Shown here: piece by piece, positions 9,032 through 18,306 of the stretch
Numbering within the stretch: position 1 is the stretch's first letter
Layout: each line of letters starts with the position of its first letter
DNA from: Sediminibacterium sp.
Lineage (GTDB): Bacteria; Bacteroidota; Bacteroidia; Chitinophagales; Chitinophagaceae
DNA length: 64,000 bases
Direction of reading: 5' to 3'
NCBI GenBank assembly: GCA_030726065.1
Contig: JANREK010000028.1
Coordinates: 1-64,000 of the forward strand
Program-made: the position numbers and the translations under genes
Notes under the pieces: model-generated
Told to the model about the DNA's origin: nothing
The model's input: only the letters and a program-made list of their open reading frames with translations
Database searches by the model: none

Positions 9032-10750
9032 TTAAACTATTTGTATAGTATGTTTAAACGGTGTAATTCCTGTTAAGTAAACAGTAGGTGCCGACATTTT
9101 TGGCAAGGCCCCTCTCAATTGATAACCGGTATGCTCAAATTTACCTGGGCCAAAATTAATGGTATCTGAACCTACTGTATAAGATCCTTGTTTTCCTTTT
9201 AACACATAAGCTAAAGGATTATGTTGAATAGATTCAACACCTTCAAATTTTCCGCCGTCACGTAAAATAAGCTCCATGGATACGGGTACTTTATCAGTAC
9301 CAGTAATCGAAATGTCCACTTCAATACCATTGTTCAAAGGGGTGATTCTGATTGTAGTATCTAAATACTGTACATTACTTTTTTTACGATTACTCTTAGG
9401 CATTTTTCCTAAATCCCCATCAGGTGAAATAAACTTTGGCTCAAAGGGCTGAAAATAGGGCCCTTCTAATTTCTTATTTAAAATAAAACTATCTCCTTCT
9501 TGTTTAATTTGTATGGAATCAAATTGTCCTTTACCAAAAAAAGAAGTTGCAATTCGCATCGCTTGCAAAACCGCATTTCCTTTATGAAAAGTTAACCAAC
9601 CAGCATTATTTGACAAAATGGTTACATCCCAATTTTCTTTTCTAATACGAACTACGCCAGAATAAGGAAATGATTTTACATAATTGGTTGGTAATGTTTT
9701 AACAGGTGGTAATTCCTTCCATTGGGATGGATCCTCCAAATAATGATTTAAAACGCGATGGATTGAATTTTTATTGTCTCTTTCCACTAATCTACAAATA
9801 GCAGCCATTTCTCCATCATTATCTAACAATGCCATGTATCTAGCTGCATAGTAATATCCATCCATGTGACCAATGGTCCCATTATCTTGACGGTTTGATG
9901 CTTCTGTCACTACTTCACCATTTGGATGAATATAGTAACGCATCATTTTTAAATTTTTTCGAACGGACTCAAAAAGTTCCGGCTTATTTAAACCAATCGC
10001 AATACTAATTAAAGCACGATCCACAATGGAAGAATAAGCACCTGTACTCTTTTCATAGAATTGACCATCAGGATCAATATCAATATTTTCTCTTAACCAT
10101 TGATTTGCACGATCCATATATCTTTGATCAGGCCACAATTCATATAATTTAGTTAATGCACATGAAACCACCCAACGATGATTGGGTGTGTGAATACCAC
10201 CAGTGATTAACATTTCACCTGCTTGTTTTAAAAATTTTTCGAACGGAACTAATACTTTTTCAATACCCTTTGTATTGGATTGTTTTAATAGCTTATATGA
10301 CTGCGCCAATCGCTCCACAATAAATGCTGTATCTGGTGTTGAATGAAAATTAGTGGATAATAAATCAATGGAACCATCCGCATGTTGCAATGATAACATT
10401 CCTTGAACAGCATCTTGTATTTCATTTAAGATGATAGGAGACTGATAATAAATTGATTCAGGAGTTGCTACAGCAGCGCAAGAAATATTAAGATACTTGG
10501 AAGTACTGTGTGGATTGGGAATTAATTCTCCATCTAAGCGAGCACCAAAATAAGGATTGAATTTATCTTTTATTTTATTTGCATTCGAACCATTTAAATA
10601 AGTATCGTTCAATTTTATTAAATCAATTAACCAGGTTGGTTTTACAAGTGCTTTCATTTGATCATTCCCTGTTGGAAATGAAAATCCTGCAAAAGGAGAT
10701 AAACAAAGGGCGGCTGCATTTAAGGAAACAAATTTTCGACGATTTATCAT
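9032..10750 (-). CDS. Exported alpha/alpha-barrel protein, candidate polysaccharide lyase or hydrolase, unassigned
   Basis: I do not recognise a named family with confidence. The N-terminus has an RR motif and a hydrophobic stretch (INRRKFVSLNAAALCL), a Tat-like or Sec export signal. Residues about 60-330 are helical repeats with aromatic and acidic residues (QHADGSIDLL, NHRWVVSCALTKLYELWPD, TIGHMDGYYYAARYMALLD), as expected for an (alpha/alpha)n toroid. Residues about 360-572 look like a beta-sandwich (YSGVVRIRKENWDVTILSNN). This toroid-plus-sandwich layout is typical of several polysaccharide lyases and heparinase-like enzymes. It lies 22 bp downstream of GH105, an enzyme that acts on lyase products, which supports a lyase role by context only. 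Confidence 0.6.
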   Translation of the reverse strand: MINRRKFVSLNAAALCLSPFAGFSFPTGNDQMKALVKPTWLIDLIKLNDTYLNGSNANKIKDKFNPYFGARLDGELIPNPHSTSKYLNISCAAVATPESIYYQSPIILNEIQDAVQGMLSLQHADGSIDLLSTNFHSTPDTAFIVERLAQSYKLLKQSNTKGIEKVLVPFEKFLKQAGEMLITGGIHTPNHRWVVSCALTKLYELWPDQRYMDRANQWLRENIDIDPDGQFYEKSTGAYSSIVDRALISIAIGLNKPELFESVRKNLKMMRYYIHPNGEVVTEASNRQDNGTIGHMDGYYYAARYMALLDNDGEMAAICRLVERDNKNSIHRVLNHYLEDPSQWKELPPVKTLPTNYVKSFPYSGVVRIRKENWDVTILSNNAGWLTFHKGNAVLQAMRIATSFFGKGQFDSIQIKQEGDSFILNKKLEGPYFQPFEPKFISPDGDLGKMPKSNRKKSNVQYLDTTIRITPLNNGIEVDISITGTDKVPVSMELILRDGGKFEGVESIQHNPLAYVLKGKQGSYTVGSDTINFGPGKFEHTGYQLRGALPKMSAPTVYLTGITPFKHTIQIV

Positions 10751-10772
10751 AACATTTATTTTTTAACTTTTA

Positions 10773-11933
10773 TTATTTTCTGATTCCTTTATATTGTTCA
10801 TATGCCAACCCAAATAGGATAAATGATCCATACCCAAAACCGGTTCCCTCTGTAATTTTCCTGGTCAAGTAATACTCCTTACTACCCACACAAGTACCCC
10901 CAGATACTTTCACAGGAATTAAATAACCATCCCCCATGGACTTTACACCCGTTGTTTTTAATGCATTGTATGCACGATCAATGATTGGATCGTATTCAGA
11001 TGCAGGTATTAACTTTAATTTTAACCCAATGGTTATTGCATATGAAAACATTGCTGTGGAAGAACTTTCATCAAAGTTTTGCGGATCATTGGGCAGTGTC
11101 ATTAATTGATACCAATAACCCGTTTCCTTATGTTGCAAAGGTGCTACATAAGAAATATAATTTTTTAAAGCGGTCTCTAAAGGTTTTTTGAATTTTGACT
11201 TTTTTGAAACGGTTAGTAATGCATCCGCTAAAGCCATACCTATCCAACCATTTCCCCTTGCCCAAATTTGGCTGCTTCTTCTTGTTACTTTATCAGGCCA
11301 ACCCAAATTGCTACAACCATCATTGTAATCTTCATTATCTGCATCCCAACCATGCACCCACAAGCCAGTTTCCTTATCGGTTAACTTTTCATTGTGTGTA
11401 TTGAATTGATACAAAAAATCATCAATATATTTTTCATCATTGGTCAATCGATACATTTCAAGCAAATACATACTTAACATATAAACAGTATCATCCCATA
11501 ATTCATTGGTTTCTGCACGATGTGAAACTCCACCATTAGAAGCGCGTGGAATTTTTAAATAATCTGCATAAATTTCATTGGATTTATCCAAGTATTTTTT
11601 ATCTCCGGTTAATCTGGCCAAAAAAGCCATGCCATGTGCTGATGCAACTGCATTTGGATGTTTACCATTGGCCACATTATAGGTTGCATCCATGGCAACT
11701 TTTACATAATTTAAATACACTAATTTTTCAGATGTCGACTTTGAATTGTATAAATGTATTAATGAATTTAAAAAAGTAGCCTGACCCCAATCCCATTTGT
11801 ATTTATCTGCAGGCATGAATACTTCTCTCCCATGTTTATCAACGGCATCCACCCAAGTGGTTTGTGCAAAATTGCGCAAAGGGGATATAAATAGAAGAAA
11901 AATAACTACAGATTCTTTTAAATTAATTTTCAT
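10773..11933 (-). CDS. GH88/GH105 unsaturated uronyl hydrolase (YteR-like)
   Basis: Removes the 4,5-unsaturated uronic acid left at the non-reducing end of oligosaccharides by polysaccharide lyases. The signal peptide ends near FAQT. The (alpha/alpha)6 barrel carries family motifs: ETNELWDDTVYMLSMYL, whose Asp pair includes the catalytic Asp equivalent to YteR Asp143, SSQIWARGNGWIGMALADAL, and FDESSSTAMFSYA. At 386 aa it is complete. It is the first gene of its transcription unit. A terminator ends the previous unit upstream, and a 14-bp palindromic operator-like site lies 122 bp before the start codon, so regulation by a LacI-type repressor is likely. Confidence 0.88.
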   Translation of the reverse strand: MKINLKESVVIFLLFISPLRNFAQTTWVDAVDKHGREVFMPADKYKWDWGQATFLNSLIHLYNSKSTSEKLVYLNYVKVAMDATYNVANGKHPNAVASAHGMAFLARLTGDKKYLDKSNEIYADYLKIPRASNGGVSHRAETNELWDDTVYMLSMYLLEMYRLTNDEKYIDDFLYQFNTHNEKLTDKETGLWVHGWDADNEDYNDGCSNLGWPDKVTRRSSQIWARGNGWIGMALADALLTVSKKSKFKKPLETALKNYISYVAPLQHKETGYWYQLMTLPNDPQNFDESSSTAMFSYAITIGLKLKLIPASEYDPIIDRAYNALKTTGVKSMGDGYLIPVKVSGGTCVGSKEYYLTRKITEGTGFGYGSFILFGLAYEQYKGIRK

Positions 11934-12054
11934 TTTTGATCTTAATTCATAAATGGTTAATAATCAGGCAATGAGACGCTCAAATAGCACACTTAAAGAT
12001 AGTAAGTTAGCGCTTTAATTAGCTGCCAAATTGATGAAGGGTAACGATTATTTA

Positions 12055-12068
12055 CGAAATCGTTTTCG
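12055..12068. promoter_or_regulatory. LacI-type operator-like palindrome upstream of GH105
   Basis: CGAAATCGTTTTCG is a near-perfect 14-bp inverted repeat (12 of 14 positions symmetric) centred on CG, the layout of LacI/GalR-family operators. The identical 14-mer occurs in reverse complement at 21108-21121. The surrounding bases are also similar (TTA before and CGCT after on the plus strand at both sites), giving an extended match of about 27 bp. The site lies between the GH95 terminator and the GH105 gene. Confidence 0.65.
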
Positions 12069-12126
12069 CTTTACTAATTACCACACCATTGGGCTATTCA
12101 ATTTAAAGAAAATTGTAATAAAATAA

Positions 12127-12160
12127 GGTGAAATGACTCAAATTTTAAGGTCATTTTACC
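12127..12160 (-). terminator. Rho-independent terminator after the GH95 pseudogene
   Basis: On the minus strand, GGTAAAATGAC and GTCATTTCACC form an 11-bp stem (one G-T pair) around a 12-nt loop, followed by TTATTTTATT. The TGA stop codon of the GH95 frame lies inside the stem. It separates the GH92-sulfatase-GH27-GH95 unit from the GH105 unit. Confidence 0.6.
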
Positions 12161-14503
12161 CCCCAACTATTCATTTCATTGGGATTCAAGGTGTTGGCTT
12201 TAATGATAAAAGCAGCTGGCTTTTCGCCGGTATATAAAATGGCTTCCTGTCCTTTTTTAAGCGTCAGCACCAATTTATTGCCTTTTTTAAGCAACCGAAC
12301 AGATGTCGGCCCTAATAATTTAACATCCTCTAGTAAATCTGATGAAATTATACAGGGTTCTCCAGCCAAACTTTTGATATGTATAAACTTGGTTTGACTG
12401 TTTTTTCTAAGGGCGCTCACTAAAAAAGCGCCTTCGGTCCTAAGCTGATAAAAACTTGCGTCCTGCCATTACGTAGGCATTGCAGGAAATACATGTATGA
12501 TACCGCCCCAACTTTGAAGCATCATATCCAACATGGATCTTGAGGAAGCAATGGGTGATTCAAAAGTGGGATTTTCTCTTTCACTGTAAAATATATTTTG
12601 TGTTAGTGAAGGAATCCTTGATGGTCCAGGAGGTTTACCAAACCGAGGTAAAATTTCCAATGACCTATTTAACCAGAACAAAGCACTGTCTCCTTTTCCC
12701 AAGCTAGCCCATAAACTTGCAGCACCAGAAAACTTGTACATACAATTATCTCCGTCCAAACTTGTAAAGTGCGTAATGGACTTTTCCATTAAAGGAATAC
12801 GTGTTGGCACATTTTCCTTGGTCATATCATATAATGGGAATATGGTAAAAAGATGGCTAAAGTGTCGGTGTGAACTTGCAAGCGGCTTATCCTTACCGAT
12901 CATGATACCATTTTCATTGATACTATAATCTGCCATATGCGCTATATGATCCTTCCATACAGGTAGCAAACTGTCTTTTATTTTTAATCTTTCTGCACTC
13001 GCGATTAAGGCTTTAAATCCCCAATTGGCTAATGCAATATTTAAACTTGTTCCCTTTGCATCCCCATACTCATCTGAATAAGTATATGGAATATGATATA
13101 ATCCATCCTCCCCTTTAATCATGGTTCTTAAATACACATTAAATGCACGACGCATCAATGGATATATTTTTTCGCGTAACCTAGTATCATCCATCAATCT
13201 TCTATTATGCAAATAATACATTTGCATTAACCAAGGAAGTACAATAATATTCATTCCCTCCTTCACATTATTTTTATCACTTGTTATAAATAAGGGATTG
13301 TATAAATCATCATACCCTACTGGGTTTCTAATTCCTGCGCAATCATTTCTAAATTCTAAAGGAACATTGTCAATCATTTGTTGCGTATGGCGATCTAATA
13401 ATTGATATAAATTATCTTCCAATGCGGTATGATTAGTAACCCCCATCGTAAAATAAGTTAATTGCACATTCAAATTCATCCATAGTAATGGCCATGCAGT
13501 GGGCTTAAACCAAGGGCCTAACAAATCAATCACTGGTTTCCCTGGATGGGTAGCACTTGCTAACTTATATAATTGAATCCAATAAAAACTTTCTAATCTT
13601 GCATCAGGAAAATTCACAAAACTTGCGGGATAATAAGCATGCCACCATTGACGATGTGCTGATTCAATATTTTTTAAAGATTTATTTTTTTGCTGCATGA
13701 ATAGTAGCCACCGCATCCGTAGCCGAGCCTGACATTGATTTACGATACTTTCCCCATCTATTCGCCACCGTCAATAATACAGTACGTTCCCCATTATTAT
13801 TTTTTTGTTCCTGCCATGCAGTTGCATAATCATCGCCCATTAATAAGGGTTGTGTTACCACTTCGATATCTCCTTCCTTACGCGTTATAAAATTGGGGTT
13901 TTGTTGGTACACCACATTCAACTCTAAACCCATTGCGCGCTTTGCAATATATCTGGCACTTTGAGCTAGTTGCGGACGAAATGAAAATTTAGCAGCTGCT
14001 TCGTTTCCAGTTGTTTTTAAATTTACAATAATTAACTCTTCATTGGAAGGTGCAAAACATCTAAAACTTAATGTTCCTTTTGTTGTTACAAGCTCCCCTA
14101 TAATTTCAGCATTCCATAAATCAGTTCTAATATTCACATTAGTTGCAACGCCAACAGTAGTCAATAATAATTGGCCAATGGGTAAGCGACTAGTTTCATA
14201 AGCACTCGGGGAAGCAGTTCGATGATCATACACATCAGTGCGTCCTATTTCAAACCTTAGGGTATTAGGTAATTGATCATCCTTAAATAAAATAGTACCT
14301 AACAATCCATTGCCCACATAGGCACCAGCGAAATAATCCTTGGGTATACTATTCCATAATAAATCATGTTGTTTTAAATGCGACGCCCAATTTACGTCCA
14401 ATTGCAACATTGATTTTGAAATTATCTTTTGTGCATGCCCAGTAATATTGAAAAAACAAAATAGTAAAATGTATAATAAAGAATTGAATGAATATCGTTG
14501 CAT
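12151..14503 (-). pseudogene. GH95-like hydrolase gene broken by one frameshift and one nonsense codon
   Basis: Remains of a secreted GH95-type (alpha/alpha)6 hydrolase (alpha-L-fucosidase or alpha-galactosidase family). Three pieces join into one product of about 783 aa, the usual family length. Residues 1-273 (14503-13682; signal peptide ending GHAQK, then YVGNGLLGTILF) run out of frame at a run of seven A; six A would restore reading into NKSLKNIESAHRQWW. The middle piece (WMNLNVQLTY, HRHFSHLFTIFP) ends at TAA (12469-12471) after HVFPAMPT. The same frame then continues WQDASFYQLRTEGAFLVSAL to the true stop. A Glu codon GAA at that place would need one base change. The usual DGNFG motif is replaced by ESPIASSRS, so specificity may have differed even when intact. 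Confidence 0.85.
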
Positions 14504-14510
14504 ATAGGTT

Positions 14511-14680
14511 TTACTTTAATTCTCTTTGAGCAAATGTTAAAAAACAAATTCCAATTATAAGGTAATATATCATGCTTACCATCCCTGATATGTTGGGATA
14601 CGCGATTGCTGTGCACCAGTTTTAACACTATACAAAATGAAAATTATTCCTACAAAAAGTATTGAAAAATATTTCTTCAT
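14511..14680 (-). pseudogene. Two truncated signal-peptide stubs between GH27 and GH95
   Basis: The gap between the two hydrolase genes holds two short minus-strand frames that look like beginnings of secreted proteins. The first (14680-14576, 34 codons) starts MKKYFSILFVGIIFILYS and continues VKTGAQQSRIPTYQGW before TAA, a credible signal peptide and cleavage site. The second (14573-14511, 20 codons) reads MIYYLIIGICFLTFAQRELK before TAA. Neither continues into a mature domain. They may be scars of deleted genes in a shrinking locus, or chance hydrophobic frames in AT-rich DNA. Only the first is convincing. Confidence 0.4.
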
Positions 14681-14693
14681 ACAATTATATTGA

Positions 14694-16694
14694 TTATTTC
14701 GTTGGCGTTAATTTTAATAGTACTACGCCATGATGTGGCACCGTTGCTTTAAAACTTTTTGCATTCGCAGCTATTTCTTTTTGTGTCCAAACATTACGGA
14801 CATTGAATAACCCTTTTAATTTTAGTTTATTAAAATATAAGTTATAGTTAGCTGATTGCTCATCCTCCCATCTGAAATAGGAAGCAGGTGTTTTACCAAA
14901 ATCGGCAGTATTAAAAATACCCACAGCATAAGCACCTTGCTCTAAAGGTTTCAACCAAACTTGCACTCCCTGCTCTTCCAAAAACAATCTTGCTGATTTA
15001 CCCAATGGATCCTGATTCACTTCAATCACTTCATCATTAGACAATAAATTTAAAGTGAACGCATCTAATTGCTCTATAGGACAACCAATCAATATTGGGC
15101 CTGCCAATAAACTAAATAAACTCACATGACTGTATTGCTCATTGGGTGTTAAACGTGTTGGATGTAATTTAGCACCAGTAGTAACATTGCCTAATATCAT
15201 CATGTCTGGATCATTCCAATGACCTGGGCCGCCATAAGGGCCCCATTTATCTAATGTAAATGCGGATACATATAAACTAAGCCAACTATCTCTGATATCA
15301 GGTCCTGTGCGCCAAGCTTCTGACACGCGCGCCCAATCTTTTACAAGATTAAATGGTGCAGAATTGGATAAACTATATATAATGTCACGACCCGACTTTT
15401 TTAAAGCCTCCGACATTCTTTCCGCAGACCCTAATTCAATTCTCCAATCATATTTTAAATAATCAACTCCCCATTGTGCCATTTGAATGGCATCCTGCTT
15501 TTCAAAACGATATTTACCGATATACCTAAATGACCTTTTGTTATTAATGATTGAATCAGGCAAAGCGCCATCTTCAAAATTGGAAGATCCACCCCCAAAT
15601 CCAGCATAACTGGTAATCCAAGGCGTTGAATACAATCCCAACTTAAGTCCTTTGCTATGAATTTCATCAATCATCCCTTTAAAATCTGGGAATTTTTTGT
15701 TGGGTTGCAATGCATAATTATTGGCAGTTCTATATCCCTGCCAACCATCATCAATATTAATATAAGTCCAGCCATGTTTACTTAAACCCATATTAACCAT
15801 TGCATTCGCTGATGCAATAACTTTTTCTCTATCAATTAATCTTGCCCATGAATTCCAACCATTCCATCCAATCGGTGGTGTTAATGAAATTGTATCCCCA
15901 ATTTTGATAGTCAACTGCTTTTGTGCAGCACCAAAATTATTATTTGCTTTCATGGTAACTAAATAAGTGCCCTTTTTATTTAAGACCCCCGTAATGATTC
16001 CTGTTTTGGAATCAATCGTTAAACCATTCGGCAAATGATCCGCTGAATAAGAAATTGGGGCTTCCCCAGTTGCTACCACGGTAAATAAAAATGGACTACC
16101 TGGTTTTGCACCAAATATTTTAGGTGAATTAATTCTGGGTGTTTTTGCTACAGCTGGCGTAAGAATATATCTTTCCCCATCATTCGCAATGGGTTGCGGC
16201 ATTGTATTTTCCAACATGGTAAATTGTGCATTCGCAATGTCAGAATAAAACTTTTGTGAAGAAGCTTCCGTTTTTACTAAAATCCCGAATCGCTTTACTC
16301 CTGTTAAATTGATATTTATTTTTTTAGGTACACCCCCTACTTTCATTGGGCCAGATTCAAATAATATTTTCCTGTCTCCTAAAATATAGAAATGTGTTTC
16401 CGTTGCTTTATTTGCATTGTCATCTGCTCCTACGATTGCAGAAAACTGTGTCGCATTTCCATCTAGTTGAAAAACCATTAGTCCTATTTGACTTATTCCA
16501 AGTCCTCTACTATATTTTACACCGCCTAATTGAATTGGCTCACCGCTAGCACAAGCCTTCGTTGATACCCCAGGAATACCATCAGAGAATGAAGGAATAT
16601 CCAAATCATCCAACCAAATTTGATTTGTTTTTTGCGCTTGACTAGTAGTACTTGCTATTAAAAAAAATAACCCTAATAATAACCTTGTTTTCAC
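14694..16694 (-). CDS. GH27-like alpha-galactosidase with NPCBM and Ig-like domains
   Basis: Secreted exo-acting alpha-galactosidase-type enzyme of clan GH-D. After a signal peptide (TTSQAQK) comes an NPCBM-type carbohydrate-binding domain (about 25-160), then a putative Ig domain (about 185-265, PNGLTIDSKTGIITG), then the TIM barrel (about 275-550) and a C-terminal beta-sandwich. Barrel motifs are clear: GWNGWNSWA, YINIDDGWQGYR and GVDYLKYDW, with nucleophile Asp416. GPDIRDSW follows, with Asp466 as the likely acid/base. It is complete at 666 aa. It overlaps nothing and lies 8 bp downstream of the sulfatase, so co-transcription is likely. Confidence 0.88.
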   Translation of the reverse strand: MKTRLLLGLFFLIASTTSQAQKTNQIWLDDLDIPSFSDGIPGVSTKACASGEPIQLGGVKYSRGLGISQIGLMVFQLDGNATQFSAIVGADDNANKATETHFYILGDRKILFESGPMKVGGVPKKININLTGVKRFGILVKTEASSQKFYSDIANAQFTMLENTMPQPIANDGERYILTPAVAKTPRINSPKIFGAKPGSPFLFTVVATGEAPISYSADHLPNGLTIDSKTGIITGVLNKKGTYLVTMKANNNFGAAQKQLTIKIGDTISLTPPIGWNGWNSWARLIDREKVIASANAMVNMGLSKHGWTYINIDDGWQGYRTANNYALQPNKKFPDFKGMIDEIHSKGLKLGLYSTPWITSYAGFGGGSSNFEDGALPDSIINNKRSFRYIGKYRFEKQDAIQMAQWGVDYLKYDWRIELGSAERMSEALKKSGRDIIYSLSNSAPFNLVKDWARVSEAWRTGPDIRDSWLSLYVSAFTLDKWGPYGGPGHWNDPDMMILGNVTTGAKLHPTRLTPNEQYSHVSLFSLLAGPILIGCPIEQLDAFTLNLLSNDEVIEVNQDPLGKSARLFLEEQGVQVWLKPLEQGAYAVGIFNTADFGKTPASYFRWEDEQSANYNLYFNKLKLKGLFNVRNVWTQKEIAANAKSFKATVPHHGVVLLKLTPTK

Positions 16695-16702
16695 GTATTA
16701 AT

Positions 16703-18277
16703 TTATTCTTGAATTTTTACTTTTTGATTTGCAGGTGTATTTTTAATTTTTTCAAGTAGCTGGGTTAATTCTTTCACCTTTTCTGGATATTGATTATATA
16801 CATTGTGCTGTTCACTGATATCCGTTGCCAAATTGTATAACTGCCCCATCGGCTCCCCTGGTTTTGGCTTAATTTCAACGGGTGCTGAAAATCCTCCTGA
16901 ACCAAGTTTTGTAATTAATTTCCAATTATCTTTTTTGATGTTAAAATATCCTTTTGATGAGATATTGATAATCGCAGGCTGATCTTTTACAATGGTTGCT
17001 TTCCCAGTTAAAATAGGAAGTATTGAATAACTATCGGCTGTATTAAATTCAGGCGCAGTGTTACCAATCAACTCCGCACAAGTAGCCATTAAATTTGCTA
17101 AAGTAGTTGGAGCGTTACTTACACTACCTGCTTTCACTTTACCAGGATAGCTTACTATAAATGGTACCCGATGCCCACCTTCAAAAGCATCCCCTTTCAT
17201 TCCTCTGAATTCACCCGCTGATTTGTGATTAAATTCAGCTACAAAATTTTCTCTCCAATAAGGCCCATTATCACTTGCAAATAAAACCAAGGTATTTTTA
17301 GACATGCCTAAGCTATCAAGCACTTTCAAAATTGCGCCCACTGCATCATCTACCATCATAACATAATCACCATATTCCCCTGCTTTTGATTTGCCTTTGT
17401 ATTTATCTGTCGGCATCCATGGCGTATGTGGCGCTGGCATTGGAAAGTATAAAAAATAAGGATTTTTTAATTTTTCTTGCTTCTGTATAAACGAAATCGC
17501 TTTATTGGTAAACGTAGGTAATACATTTACAAAGTCAAAAGAAGGCGACATTAAACCTGGTCTCCAAAATGGGCCCGTATAGCCTGACTCTAATTTATTA
17601 CCGGGTGTAAATCCTGTAGGTAATTCTGTTAATTGATCATTCTCCAAATAACAGTAAGGTGGCATATCTAGAGATGCAGGTAATATATAGGAATAATCAA
17701 AACCTTGTGACAAAGGCCCTGCAGTTGGTGCTTTATCAAAATTGATTTGATTGGGATTCATTTCATCTTTGATGCCATACATATTATCCTTATTATAATT
17801 GGGATGAATGGAATCCTTAAAAGCTTCTTTCAAAACCCAATCTACGCCTAAATGCCATTTACCTACTACACCAGTTTGGTAGTTTTTTGTTTTTAATAAA
17901 TTGGCAATGGTTTGCTGTTGTGGATTGATCAAAGTTCTACTATACCCCCTTAATACTCCAATGGGTAAACGACTACGCCAAGGATAGTATCCTGTCATAA
18001 TGGAATAACGAGAAGGTGTACAAACAGAGGAAGTCGTATGCGCATCTGTAAACCGCATTCCTTGTGCAGCTAATTTATCAATATTAGGCGTGTTTATTTT
18101 ACTTTCTGGATTGTTCGCAAACACATCTCCATAGCCTAAATCATCTGCCAAAATATAAACGATATTAGGCAGGGTTGTTTTTACTTGTGCATTCATTTTA
18201 ACAACAAACAAACAAATCATAAAAACAACAGCTGCCATTTTTTGAAGCTGTTTTAAAAAAATATTTTTACTGGTCAT
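16703..18277 (-). CDS. S1-family formylglycine sulfatase
   Basis: Exported sulfatase that would remove sulfate esters from a glycan. A hydrophobic signal (about 12-31) ends MNAQ. The metal-binding motif ADDLGYGD is near residue 45. The activation motif VCTPSRYS places the Cys converted to formylglycine at residue 86, which requires an FGE/SUMF1-type or anSME maturase not seen in this window. HTPWMPTDKYKG and LFASDNGPYW match the alkaline-phosphatase-like fold, and the C-terminal subdomain is present. It indicates that the target polysaccharide, or one of them, is sulfated. S1 subfamily cannot be assigned by eye. Confidence 0.9.
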   Translation of the reverse strand: MTSKNIFLKQLQKMAAVVFMICLFVVKMNAQVKTTLPNIVYILADDLGYGDVFANNPESKINTPNIDKLAAQGMRFTDAHTTSSVCTPSRYSIMTGYYPWRSRLPIGVLRGYSRTLINPQQQTIANLLKTKNYQTGVVGKWHLGVDWVLKEAFKDSIHPNYNKDNMYGIKDEMNPNQINFDKAPTAGPLSQGFDYSYILPASLDMPPYCYLENDQLTELPTGFTPGNKLESGYTGPFWRPGLMSPSFDFVNVLPTFTNKAISFIQKQEKLKNPYFLYFPMPAPHTPWMPTDKYKGKSKAGEYGDYVMMVDDAVGAILKVLDSLGMSKNTLVLFASDNGPYWRENFVAEFNHKSAGEFRGMKGDAFEGGHRVPFIVSYPGKVKAGSVSNAPTTLANLMATCAELIGNTAPEFNTADSYSILPILTGKATIVKDQPAIINISSKGYFNIKKDNWKLITKLGSGGFSAPVEIKPKPGEPMGQLYNLATDISEQHNVYNQYPEKVKELTQLLEKIKNTPANQKVKIQE

Positions 18278-18306
18278 AATGGTTCTTTATTTGTTTCAAA
18301 TTCGAG

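Noticed and set aside
12469..12471. TAA recoded as a sense codon (also suggested by 29298-29300)
   Set aside because: TAA is the ordinary terminal stop of many intact genes in the window, so general recoding is excluded.
13682..13716. Programmed frameshift or transcript slippage at A7 rescuing the GH95 gene
   Set aside because: A second, independent nonsense codon (12469-12471) lies downstream, so slippage alone would not give a full protein.
14422..14628. 68-residue minus-strand frame upstream of GH95
   Set aside because: It overlaps the GH95 start and both signal-peptide stubs, and has no protein-like pattern.
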